Assembly: GCA_965234365.1 (NCBI GenBank)
Contig: OZ248345.1
Location: 620,001 to 684,000, forward strand
Length of the DNA stretch: 64,000 nt
Direction of reading: 5' to 3'
From: Planktophila grossartii
GTDB taxonomy: Bacteria; Actinomycetota; Actinomycetes; Nanopelagicales; Nanopelagicaceae
Shown here: positions 34,233-42,081 of the stretch, piece by piece
Layout of the letters: each line of letters opens with the position of its first letter
Position numbering within the stretch: position 1 is the stretch's first letter
The notes under the pieces: generated by a model
Told to the model about the DNA's origin: nothing
Database searches by the model: none
What the model saw: the letters and a program-made list of their open reading frames with translations, nothing else
Made by a program: the position numbers and the translations under genes

Positions 34233-35480
34233 ATGACATTTGACGCTCACGCTATCGCTAAGGATTTTCCGATTCTTGATCGGACAATCCGCGATGGCAA
34301 GCGCCTTGTTTATCTAGATTCTGGAGCAACGAGCCAGAAGCCAAATGTGGTTATTGATGCGGAATCGGATTTTTACCGCCTACATAACGCTGCGGTGCAC
34401 CGTGGCGCCCATCAATTAGCCGAAGAAGCTACTGATGCATATGAAGGTGCGCGCGATATTGTGGCCAATTTCCTTAACGCCCATGTCGATGAAGTCGTAT
34501 TTACAAAGAGTGCAACTGAATCGCTTAACTTGGTTTCTTATGCGATGGGTAATGCAGCTCCTGGTAATCGCTTCCACCTGAAGGCAGGGGATTCGATTGT
34601 CATCACCGAGATGGAACACCATGCCAACCTCATACCTTGGCAACAGCTTGCAGCGCGCACAGGCGCAACGCTTAAGTGGTTTTCGGTTACCGAGGAGGGC
34701 CGTCTAGATCTTTCGAATATTGGTTCACTCATTGATTCCTCCACCAAGGTTGTCGCACTCACTCATCAATCAAATGTTCTCGGAACCATTAACCCACTTG
34801 ATGCAATCACGCGCCGTGCGCACGAAGTTGGCGCTGTTGTTGTGCTTGATGCCTGTCAGTCAGTTCCACATATGCCAGTCGATGTGAAAGCACTCGACAT
34901 TGATTTCTTGGCATTCTCTGGGCATAAGGCAGTGGGGCCAACTGGAATTGGAATCTTCTGGGGTCGTGCCGAACTTCTTGCGGAATTGCCACCCTTTCTT
35001 ACCGGCGGATCCATGATTGAAAACGTCACCATGGAATCCGCAAGCTGGGCCCAGGCTCCTAAGAAATTTGAAGCAGGCGTTCCCAATATGGCGCAAGCCG
35101 TTGGATTGGGCGCTGCACTTAACTATTTAACGAAGATTGGCATGGATAGCATTCATCGCCACGAAGTTGAACTCACTTCATATCTTCTCAACGGACTTTC
35201 AGAGATTAAAGATTTGCGAATCATTGGACCAAAGACAACAGAGTTACGTGGGGGAGCTGTCTCGTTCACTCTCGGAGATATTCACCCACATGATTTAGGA
35301 CAGTATCTCGATAGCCAAGGAATTGCCGTGCGTACTGGTCATCACTGTGCGTGGCCACTGACTCGCAAACTTGGCGTTCCTGCAACTACCCGTGCTTCTG
35401 TTTATCTCTACAACACAACCGATGATCTTGATTCGCTCATTGAGGGCGTTCAAGGTGCACAGAAATACTTTGGACGCTAA
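34233..35480 (+). CDS. sufS: cysteine desulfurase SufS
   Basis: A 415-residue PLP enzyme removing sulfur from cysteine for cluster assembly. The PLP lysine is in FSGHKAVGPTG near residue 230, and the catalytic Cys is in RTGHHCAWPL near residue 370. Residues HRGAHQLAEEATDAYEGARD and TKSATESLNLV are the usual SufS N-terminal motifs. It follows sufC by 2 bp and overlaps sufU by one base, fitting the SufS-SufU transfer pair. Confidence 0.96.
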   Translation: MTFDAHAIAKDFPILDRTIRDGKRLVYLDSGATSQKPNVVIDAESDFYRLHNAAVHRGAHQLAEEATDAYEGARDIVANFLNAHVDEVVFTKSATESLNLVSYAMGNAAPGNRFHLKAGDSIVITEMEHHANLIPWQQLAARTGATLKWFSVTEEGRLDLSNIGSLIDSSTKVVALTHQSNVLGTINPLDAITRRAHEVGAVVVLDACQSVPHMPVDVKALDIDFLAFSGHKAVGPTGIGIFWGRAELLAELPPFLTGGSMIENVTMESASWAQAPKKFEAGVPNMAQAVGLGAALNYLTKIGMDSIHRHEVELTSYLLNGLSEIKDLRIIGPKTTELRGGAVSFTLGDIHPHDLGQYLDSQGIAVRTGHHCAWPLTRKLGVPATTRASVYLYNTTDDLDSLIEGVQGAQKYFGR

Positions 35481-35923
35481 TGCAACTAGATAATCTCTAT
35501 CAAGAAGTCATTCTTGATCACTATAAGAACCCACAGAACAAGAAGCTCAATCCAGTCTTCGATGCTCAAGTGCACCATATCAATCCAAGTTGTGGTGATG
35601 AAATCACTCTCAATGTAACTCTCGATGGCCAAACTGTGAAGAACGTGTCATGGGATGGCATCGGTTGCTCCATTTCTCAGGCGAGCGTTTCAATCCTGAC
35701 CGATCTCTTGATCGGAAAAGATCTCACCCAGGCCCAGGAGATTGCTGATTCATTTATGCATTTGATGCAGAGCAAGGGCACTGAAAAGGGAGATGAAAAC
35801 CTCCTTGAAGATGCCGTTGCACTCGCCGGAGTTTCTCAGTACCCGGCACGTATCAAATGTGCGCTTTTGGGCTGGATGGCCTTTAAAGATGCAAGCCTTC
35901 AGGCTTTGTCAAAGCAAAGCTAA
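35480..35923 (+). CDS. sufU: sulfur-transfer protein SufU
   Basis: A 147-residue IscU-like protein that accepts persulfide from SufS in Gram-positives. Three ligand cysteines are seen in NPSCGDEITL, GIGCSISQAS and RIKCALLGW, with the Asp of the first motif completing the zinc site. The SufU-specific insertion between the second and third Cys is present. The ATG overlaps the sufS stop. Confidence 0.95.
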   Translation: MQLDNLYQEVILDHYKNPQNKKLNPVFDAQVHHINPSCGDEITLNVTLDGQTVKNVSWDGIGCSISQASVSILTDLLIGKDLTQAQEIADSFMHLMQSKGTEKGDENLLEDAVALAGVSQYPARIKCALLGWMAFKDASLQALSKQS

Positions 35924-35943
35924 AAAGAAAGTAGGATAAGAAG

Positions 35944-36255
35944 ATGGTTGCAAAGATTGAAGATATCAACGAGGCGATGAAGGATGTTGTCGACCCAGAA
36001 CTCGGTATCAATGTCGTTGACCTTGGCCTTATCTACGACATGATGGTCGACGATAACAACATCGCAGTTCTCAACATGACACTCACATCAGCTGCCTGTC
36101 CACTTCAAGATGTTATTGAAGATCAGACTCGACAAGCACTTGCTCCATTTACTGATGATGTGAAAATCAACTGGGTATGGATGCCGCCCTGGGGTCCTGA
36201 CAAAATTTCAGACGATGGTCGCGAACAACTTCGCGCTCTCGGCTTTACTGTCTGA
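35944..36255 (+). CDS. sufT: SufT-like DUF59 (MIP18-family) protein
   Basis: A 103-residue DUF59 protein with the family motifs VVDPELGINVVDLGLIYDM and TLTSAACPLQDVI, the latter with the conserved Cys. SufT proteins help mature Fe-S proteins. It is the last gene of the suf cluster, 20 bp after sufU, with a GATAAGAAG leader. Confidence 0.92.
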   Translation: MVAKIEDINEAMKDVVDPELGINVVDLGLIYDMMVDDNNIAVLNMTLTSAACPLQDVIEDQTRQALAPFTDDVKINWVWMPPWGPDKISDDGREQLRALGFTV

Positions 36256-36273
36256 TCTGCTTACCGAGTCCTT

Positions 36274-38139
36274 ATGTCGCAACATGCAGTCTGGATGACC
36301 TTTCGGTCGATGACCGCAGACCCATCTGTGAAATCGCAGAAGTTAAAGCCAGGGACAATCAAACGGATAATTTCGTATGGCAAGCCGTATAAATCTCAGA
36401 TCACAATCTTTCTCATCACCGTAATTATCGAAGCCCTGCTCGTCGTATCTACTCCATTACTTCTACGCGAACTTATCGATAAGGGTGTTATACCTAAGGA
36501 CGCAGGACTTGTAACGAAGTTGGCTCTAGCTGTCGGACTTCTTGCAGTTGTCGATGCCTTTTTCAACATTTTCGGTCGTTGGTACTCAGCGCGTATCGGT
36601 GAAGGCTTAATTTACGATCTTCGTTCACAAGTGTTTGCTCATATTCAGCGACAATCAATAGCATTCTTTACTCGGACGCAGACAGGTGCGCTCATCTCGC
36701 GTATCAACTCTGATGTGATGGGGGCGCAACAAGCATTCACCGGAACTCTCTCTGGGGTGGTCAGCAATGTTGTCTCTCTCGTTCTCGTTGTCACCACAAT
36801 GCTGATCCTCTCGTGGCAAATCACCGTTGTCTCACTTCTTCTCCTTCCGGTCTTTCTTCTTCCTACTAAGTGGGTGGGAAAACGTATTCAAGCCTTGACT
36901 CGAGATGCATTTAATCTCAATGCAACGATGTCGAGCACCATGACTGAACGCTTCAATGTCTCAGGAGCCCTTTTAGTTAACCTCTATGGCAAGCCAGCGA
37001 AGGAAGAGAACTTCTTCCGCACGCGAGCTCGCAAGGTGGCCGATATTGGAATTCAAACTGCAATGCTCAACAGAGTTTTCTTCGTAGGCATCACGAGCGT
37101 TGCAGCTGTTGCCACAGCATTTGCATATGGCATTGGGGGACACCTTGCGATTAATGGCGCAATCTCTGTAGGTACGCTTCTTGCAATCACTGCCTTGCTC
37201 GCTCGACTCTATGGACCGCTCACAGCGCTATCTAATGTACGCATCGACGTCATGACAGCACTCGTCTCATTTGAACGCGTATTCGAAGTCCTGGATCTTC
37301 ACCCGATGATTACAGATAAAGCTGGCGCGAAGGTTCTGAACAAGAAGAACCTCAGTATCGATTTCACAGATGTAGCTTTTACCTATCCCCGTGCTGAGGA
37401 GATCTCACTTGCTTCACTTGAATCTGCGGCGAAGCCTGAAACGGTAGAAAGCGGCGAAGTTCTCCGTGGAATCTCTTTCACGGCTCCTGCAGGAACAATT
37501 ACTGCAATTGTTGGACCATCTGGTGCAGGTAAGACGACTATGAGCGCGCTGCTTCCTCGACTCTATGACGTCACTCGAGGTTCCATCTCAATCGATGGCG
37601 ATGATATTCGTGAGTTCACAGTTCAATCATTACGCGACTCAATTGGAGTTGTTATGCAGGATGCGCACTTATTCCACGAGACTATCGCCGAGAATTTGCG
37701 ATATGCAAAGGAAGATGCGACTGAAGAAGAGATGATCGAGGCGTGTAAATCTGCTCAGATCTGGGATTTGATTTCTACACTTCCTAATGGCTTCGACACC
37801 ATGGTGGGTGAACGCGGACACCGACTTTCAGGTGGGGAGAAACAGAGATTGGCTATCGCTCGCCTTCTCCTCAAAGCTCCTGCCATTGTGATTCTTGATG
37901 AAGCAACTGCACACTTAGATTCTGAAAATGAATCACTTGTTCATGAAGCGCTCAAACATGCGCTCAAGGGCAGAACTTCCATCGTGATCGCACACCGCCT
38001 CAGCACGGTTATGGAAGCCGATCAAATTCTCGTTCTAGAAAAGGGTTTGATTGTTGAACGTGGCACTCATGAGGAACTTATTGCTAAAGGTGGGTTGTAC
38101 TCAGAGCTCTTTGCTCGACAGGACATCACGACGAATTAA
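36274..38139 (+). CDS. ABC exporter, fused membrane and ATPase domains
   Basis: A 621-residue half-transporter of the MsbA/LmrA/MDR type that would work as a homodimer or with another half-transporter. Six membrane segments (about 40-330) with the intracellular loop FTRTQTGALISRINSDVMG precede a nucleotide-binding domain: Walker A GPSGAGKTT, signature LSGGEKQRLAIARLL, Walker B AIVILDEATAHLD, switch IVIAHRLSTV. Substrate unknown. ATG 36295 and 36310 are possible starts. It follows sufT by 18 bp. Its 3' end overlaps the opposing SURF1 gene by 39 nt. Confidence 0.88.
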   Translation: MSQHAVWMTFRSMTADPSVKSQKLKPGTIKRIISYGKPYKSQITIFLITVIIEALLVVSTPLLLRELIDKGVIPKDAGLVTKLALAVGLLAVVDAFFNIFGRWYSARIGEGLIYDLRSQVFAHIQRQSIAFFTRTQTGALISRINSDVMGAQQAFTGTLSGVVSNVVSLVLVVTTMLILSWQITVVSLLLLPVFLLPTKWVGKRIQALTRDAFNLNATMSSTMTERFNVSGALLVNLYGKPAKEENFFRTRARKVADIGIQTAMLNRVFFVGITSVAAVATAFAYGIGGHLAINGAISVGTLLAITALLARLYGPLTALSNVRIDVMTALVSFERVFEVLDLHPMITDKAGAKVLNKKNLSIDFTDVAFTYPRAEEISLASLESAAKPETVESGEVLRGISFTAPAGTITAIVGPSGAGKTTMSALLPRLYDVTRGSISIDGDDIREFTVQSLRDSIGVVMQDAHLFHETIAENLRYAKEDATEEEMIEACKSAQIWDLISTLPNGFDTMVGERGHRLSGGEKQRLAIARLLLKAPAIVILDEATAHLDSENESLVHEALKHALKGRTSIVIAHRLSTVMEADQILVLEKGLIVERGTHEELIAKGGLYSELFARQDITTN

Positions 38140-38823
38140 GAAACGGCCATAGACGACTAGGCCGCCGAAGAAGACCCATTGCAAGGCGTATGCCATATGC
38201 GGTCCATCGGAAAGTTCAGGAAGCTGCGCCGGGACTTCTGGAGTAAGTGCAGAGTCTGATCCACGTAAGAGATCAATATAGAAAGTTTCAGTTGTAGAGC
38301 CCGACTGAGCATTTGCTTTTGATACGAGTCCATCGGATTTATTACTTGGGATCGCGAAGAAGGAACCCCGTGGAAGTGATGAATCAAGACGTAACCTTCC
38401 GACAATCTTCACTTGGCCAGTAGGTAATGTAGGAAGTTCCGGTTGTGTTGTTGCGCTCTCGCCCGCCTTTACCCATCCACAATCAACCCAGAACGTCTGC
38501 CCCGTTGTATTTGTAAAACGTGTAAGTAGCTCAAAGCCATAGACGCCCTCTGAGTAACGATTGCGCAGAAGTATCTGTGACGAAGCATCGAAACTTCCTT
38601 CAGTGGTTACTGGCTGCCACTCGTGCGCTTGTGGTGTTGCGAGAACAGAAGTGAGCGAAACAGTCTTCATGTTCGAATTCGTTTCGATCACTGCATTACG
38701 AGCATGTCGCGTTACTCCACGGTGATACTGCCACTGCGCGGCCCAGAGACAACCGACGATGAGGAGGAGAGCAATCAGAGATTTAAGGAGTGAGAAATTC
38801 TCTCTTTTGGTCGAACTATTCAA
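38101..38823 (-). CDS. SURF1-family cytochrome oxidase assembly protein
   Basis: A 240-residue SURF1/Shy1-like protein with one membrane segment at about 14-30 and another near 210-228, the family hairpin topology. Conserved pieces are WAAQWQYHRG after the first segment, the RNRYSEGVYGFELLTRF core, and FWVDCGWVKAG. SURF1 assists heme A insertion into cytochrome c oxidase, consistent with ctaA in this window. It overlaps the DUF3099 gene upstream by 8 nt. Confidence 0.85.
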   Translation of the reverse strand: MNSSTKRENFSLLKSLIALLLIVGCLWAAQWQYHRGVTRHARNAVIETNSNMKTVSLTSVLATPQAHEWQPVTTEGSFDASSQILLRNRYSEGVYGFELLTRFTNTTGQTFWVDCGWVKAGESATTQPELPTLPTGQVKIVGRLRLDSSLPRGSFFAIPSNKSDGLVSKANAQSGSTTETFYIDLLRGSDSALTPEVPAQLPELSDGPHMAYALQWVFFGGLVVYGRFLIRRDVLSSKEL

Positions 38824-39088
38824 TTCCTCGCGGCCTCTTCTTCAAGATGGCGTCACCTGGCAGAACGGTCTCGCGTCCGGCATTGGCAACCACAACCGCG
38901 ATATACGGAAGAGTAACTGCACCAGCTAGCGCGAACCAACGATATGGACTGGGTAGTAACACAGTCAGAATAAAGCAGGCTGTACGAATCATCATCGAAA
39001 TGAAATAGCGACGCTGTCTCGCAGACTGGTCAGTAGTTAACCCTTTTGGGGCGCTAGTGATGTCGTAAACGTCATCTTCTTTAGCCAT
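38816..39088 (-). CDS. DUF3099 membrane protein
   Basis: A 90-residue actinobacterial DUF3099 protein. ITSAPKGLTTDQSARQRRYF precedes two hydrophobic segments (about 31-48 and 50-67), and VVVANAGRE is the conserved end of the domain. Function unknown; it is likely co-transcribed with SURF1. A minus-strand TACTGT ends 6 nt before the ATG, suggesting a leaderless transcript. Confidence 0.85.
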   Translation of the reverse strand: MAKEDDVYDITSAPKGLTTDQSARQRRYFISMMIRTACFILTVLLPSPYRWFALAGAVTLPYIAVVVANAGRETVLPGDAILKKRPRGIE

Positions 39089-39094
39089 AGAGCA

Positions 39095-39104
39095 ACAGTA
39101 GGGT
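39095..39104. promoter_or_regulatory. overlapping divergent -10 elements, DUF3099 and fabG
   Basis: Minus strand TACTGT (39100-39095) lies 6 nt before ATG 39088. Plus strand TAGGGT (39099-39104) lies 11 nt before ATG 39116. The two hexamers share 2 bp, so transcription in the two directions should be mutually exclusive at any moment. Confidence 0.5.
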
Positions 39105-39115
39105 AGTTTTCTCTC

Positions 39116-39829
39116 ATGAGCGACTCGACTTCAATCGCACTTGTCACCGGCGGAAATCGTGGAATTGGTTTAGCTATCGCAACCGCACTCAAAGCTGGTG
39201 GCCATCGAGTAGTCATCACATATAGAAGCGGTACTCCACCCACTGGTTTCGATGCAGTGCAGATGGATGTCACAAGTGCCGAAAGCGTTGATGCAGCTTT
39301 TGCAAAGATTGAAGCCGAGATCGGCCAGCCAGAAATCATTGTGGCAAATGCAGGAATTACTAAAGACACACTCGTAATGCGAATGAGTGATGAAGATTTC
39401 GAAAGCGTCATTAACGCTAATCTCACCGGAGCTTTTCGTGTCTCAAAGCGCGCAACAAAAGGTCTACTCAAGTTAAAGCGCGGACGTCTTATCTTTATCG
39501 GTTCAGTAGTCGGGGGAGTCGGTGCGGCCGGCCAAGTGAACTACTCTGCTTCAAAGTCAGGCCTCGTTGGAATGGCGCGATCATTTGCCCGCGAACTCGG
39601 TAGTCGCGGCATTACAGCAAATGTCATCGCTCCCGGATTTGTCGAAACAGATATGACAGCGGATCTCGATGAGAAGCGTCGTTCTGATATCGCAGCCCAA
39701 GTACCTCTGGGTCGCTTCTGCTCAGCTGAAGAAATTGCAGATGTAGTTGTATTTATTGCTTCTCCTCAGGCAAGTTACATCACCGGTGCCATCATCCCTG
39801 TTGATGGCGGATTAGGAATGGGTCACTAA
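39116..39829 (+). CDS. fabG: 3-oxoacyl-ACP reductase (FabG/MabA)
   Basis: A 237-residue short-chain dehydrogenase reducing 3-oxoacyl-ACP in fatty acid elongation. The nucleotide-binding motif is VTGGNRGIG, followed by NAGIT, and the catalytic Ser-Tyr-Lys is seen as the GS in FIGSVVGG and YSASK. PGFVETDMT is also typical. It is directly followed (2 bp) by the enoyl reductase, the same pair as mabA-inhA in mycobacteria. Confidence 0.93.
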   Translation: MSDSTSIALVTGGNRGIGLAIATALKAGGHRVVITYRSGTPPTGFDAVQMDVTSAESVDAAFAKIEAEIGQPEIIVANAGITKDTLVMRMSDEDFESVINANLTGAFRVSKRATKGLLKLKRGRLIFIGSVVGGVGAAGQVNYSASKSGLVGMARSFARELGSRGITANVIAPGFVETDMTADLDEKRRSDIAAQVPLGRFCSAEEIADVVVFIASPQASYITGAIIPVDGGLGMGH

Positions 39830-39831
39830 GA

Positions 39832-40599
39832 ATGGGCATCCTCCAAGGAAAGAACATCCTCGTCACCGGCGTACTCACCGATGGCTCAATCGCATTCCAT
39901 ATCGCAAAGATTGCTCAAGAAGAAGGCGCCAATGTCGTGCTCACCGGCTTCGGTCGTGCCCTTAGCCTCACGACTCGTATCGCAGGCCGACTTCCACAAC
40001 CTGCTCCCATAATCGAACTTGATGTCACAAACCAAGAGCATCTCGACGGTTTGGCTGCAGAGGTAGAGAAGCATGTCCCACATCTTGATGGCGTAGTGCA
40101 CTCCATTGGTTTCGCACCTGAAGCTGCGCTCGGTGGCAACTTCCTCAACACTGCTTGGGAAGATGTCTCAACTGCAGTTCATATCTCTGCGTACTCACTG
40201 AAGTCTTTGACGATGGCATGCCGTCCAACATTTAAAGATGGAGCATCTGTTGTGGGTCTCGATTTCGATGCTCAAGTCGCATGGCCTAAATACGACTGGA
40301 TGGGCGTTGCTAAGGCAGCGCTTGAATCAACTTCACGTTACTTAGCGCGCGATCTCGGCGCTGAAAATGTGCGAATCAACCTCGTTGCAGCAGGCCCAAT
40401 CCGCACAATGGCGGCTAAGTCGATTCCGGGCTTCGATGAATTTGAAAAGGTTTGGAACGATCGCAGCCCTCTCGAATGGGATGTCACAGATCCAGTTCCT
40501 GCAGCCAAAGCAGCTGTTGCTCTCTTGAGCGATTGGTTCCCAAAGACCACAGCCGAGATCATCCATGTCGATGGCGGGCTACACGGCATGGGCGCATGA
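39832..40599 (+). CDS. fabI: enoyl-ACP reductase, InhA/FabI type
   Basis: A 255-residue NADH-dependent enoyl-ACP reductase for the last step of fatty acid elongation. It is close to InhA: GKNILVTGVLTDGSIAFHIA at the start, LDGVVHSIGFAPEAALGG, the HISAYSLKSL helix, the active site Y-x6-K in YDWMGVAKAALES, NLVAAGPIRTMAAKSI, and a C-terminal VDGGLHGMGA. It is short at the C-terminus relative to InhA. It forms an operon with fabG. Confidence 0.93.
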   Translation: MGILQGKNILVTGVLTDGSIAFHIAKIAQEEGANVVLTGFGRALSLTTRIAGRLPQPAPIIELDVTNQEHLDGLAAEVEKHVPHLDGVVHSIGFAPEAALGGNFLNTAWEDVSTAVHISAYSLKSLTMACRPTFKDGASVVGLDFDAQVAWPKYDWMGVAKAALESTSRYLARDLGAENVRINLVAAGPIRTMAAKSIPGFDEFEKVWNDRSPLEWDVTDPVPAAKAAVALLSDWFPKTTAEIIHVDGGLHGMGA

Positions 40600-40859
40600 C
40601 ATTAGTCATCGCCCTAAACGGAATGGGCGCCTAAAGAGGCATTTACGCTCGGATTTTTCATTCCTTACCCCTTCAGGTAACCTTGACCCCAGACCAGTAG
40701 CCCAGCTACTGCAAGAGGAGCTCACCGCTCCCACCTCTACTGCTTAGGCGGATTGGTTCGTCGGTAAGTAATTCGGTCCTTGCGGGCCAATTGCTTCCTA
40801 TGTGCGGTGCGCAATTTCATGCAGCGACTTGGATACTCAAGACAAACATAGGAGCAGAA
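40600..40859 (+). promoter_or_regulatory. structured leader region of infC-rpmI-rplT
   Basis: No gene is supported in these 260 bp. Successive hairpins can be drawn: TTACC/GGTAA, CAGTAG-CCCAG-CTACTG (40695-40711), GGAGC-TCACC-GCTCC (40717-40731) and AATT(C)GGTCC-TTGC-GGGCC-AATT (40770-40792). A T-run at about 40652-40657 may end fabI transcription. The arrangement suits a leader that controls IF3/L35/L20 synthesis, but no known leader family is recognised. Confidence 0.45.
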
Positions 40860-41447
40860 ATCACAACAGAACCGCGCATCAATGACCGTATCCGCACACC
40901 TCAAATTCGTCTCATCAATTACACCGGTGAACAAGTTGGAGTTGTAGATATCGAAGCAGCGCTAGCTATGGCAGATGAAATCGGACTCGATCTCGTAGAG
41001 ATTGCACCCGAAGCTAATCCACCAGTGTGCAAGATCATGGACTTCGGCAAGTACAAGTACCAGGAAGCACAGAAGGCCCGCGAAGCACGTCAGAACCAGA
41101 CCCACATTGTGGTGAAGGAAGTGCGCATGACGCCAAAGATTGAAAATCACGACTACGAGACAAAGCGCTCAGCAGTCGAGAAGTTCCTCAAAGGTGGCGA
41201 CAAGGTGAAGATCACGATGAAGTTCCGTGGACGTGAACAAACACGTCCAGAGCTTGGATTCAAACTCTTGCAGCGTCTTGCAGAAGATGTAAAAGAGATT
41301 GCATTCGTGGAGTTCGCTCCTAAGCAAGAAGGTCGACAGATGACGATGGTCCTAGGACCAACGAAGAAGAAGACCGAAGCGGTAGCTGAACAGAAAGCGG
41401 CGCGAGCTGCCAAGGAGAAAGCTGCTGAAGAAGCAGCTGCACAATAG
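40860..41447 (+). CDS. infC: translation initiation factor IF-3, starting at ATC
   Basis: A 195-residue IF-3. The N-domain has PRINDRIRTPQIRLI and ALAMADEIGLDLVEIAP, then CKIMDFGKYKYQEAQKARE; the C-domain has VKEVRMTPKIENHDYETK and GREQTRPELGFKLL. An Ala/Glu/Lys-rich tail follows. The ATC at 40860 is chosen as start: GGAG lies 5 nt upstream, the protein would begin MTTEPRIND as in mycobacterial IF-3, and there is no suitable ATG, GTG or TTG at this point. IF-3 rejects non-standard start codons, so ATC allows the protein to limit its own synthesis, as AUU does in E. coli. The upstream frame to 40791 is rejected as leader. Confidence 0.93.
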   Translation: MTTEPRINDRIRTPQIRLINYTGEQVGVVDIEAALAMADEIGLDLVEIAPEANPPVCKIMDFGKYKYQEAQKAREARQNQTHIVVKEVRMTPKIENHDYETKRSAVEKFLKGGDKVKITMKFRGREQTRPELGFKLLQRLAEDVKEIAFVEFAPKQEGRQMTMVLGPTKKKTEAVAEQKAARAAKEKAAEEAAAQ

Positions 41448-41498
41448 TTTTAAGCAGAACCGATTTTTTAACAACGACGAAGTAACAGGAGAAGATAA

Positions 41499-41696
41499 AT
41501 GCCAAAGATGAAAACCCACAGTGGTGCGAAGAAGACCTTCCGCGTCACAGGTTCAGGAAAGATCATGCACGAGCGTGCAGGCAAGCGCCACCTTTTGGAG
41601 CACAAGTCATCACGCGTTACTCGTCGTTTGAGCCAAGAATCATCAGCAAAAGCAACAGTCACAATGACAGCCAAGCGCATGCTTGGTTTGAAGTAA
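41499..41696 (+). CDS. rpmI: 50S ribosomal protein L35
   Basis: A 65-residue basic protein starting PKMKTHSGAKKTFRVTGSGK, the L35 signature. AGGAGA lies 6 nt before the ATG. It sits between infC and rplT, the universal order. Confidence 0.96.
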   Translation: MPKMKTHSGAKKTFRVTGSGKIMHERAGKRHLLEHKSSRVTRRLSQESSAKATVTMTAKRMLGLK

Positions 41697-41708
41697 GGGA
41701 GTCGACCA

Positions 41709-42068
41709 ATGAGAGTAAAGCGCGGAGTACACGCAGCAAAGAAGCGTCGCACAACCCTCGAGCGCGCAGCCGGATATCGCGGTCAGCGTTCACGTCTTTT
41801 CACAAAGGCGAAGGAGCAAGTAACGCACTCAATGGTTTACGCCTTCAATGACCGCAAGGACAAGAAGGGCGATTTCCGTCAGCTATGGATTCAGCGTATT
41901 AACGCTGCAGCACGCGAAAACGGAATGACATACAACCGCTTCATCCAGGGCCTTAAGGCATCTGGTCTTGAAGTAGATCGTCGCGTTCTTTCAGATATCG
42001 CAACAAACGATCCAGCAGCATTTAAGGTTCTCGTGGATGTTGCACGTAAGAACCTTCCTGCAGCTTAA
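41709..42068 (+). CDS. rplT: 50S ribosomal protein L20
   Basis: A 119-residue protein beginning MRVKRGVHAAKKRRTTLERAAGYRGQRSRLF, with the usual QLWIQRINAAARENGMTYNRFI in the middle. L20 is an early 50S assembly protein and a known repressor of its own operon in other bacteria. GGGAGTCGACC precedes the ATG, 12 bp after rpmI. Confidence 0.97.
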   Translation: MRVKRGVHAAKKRRTTLERAAGYRGQRSRLFTKAKEQVTHSMVYAFNDRKDKKGDFRQLWIQRINAAARENGMTYNRFIQGLKASGLEVDRRVLSDIATNDPAAFKVLVDVARKNLPAA

Positions 42069-42081
42069 GTAATTCACACCA

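Noticed and set aside
40600..40634. Near copy of the fabI 3' end (NGMGA-stop) just downstream of fabI
   Set aside because: The match is about 12-15 bases and could be chance or a short slippage event. It has no start codon or independent coding potential.
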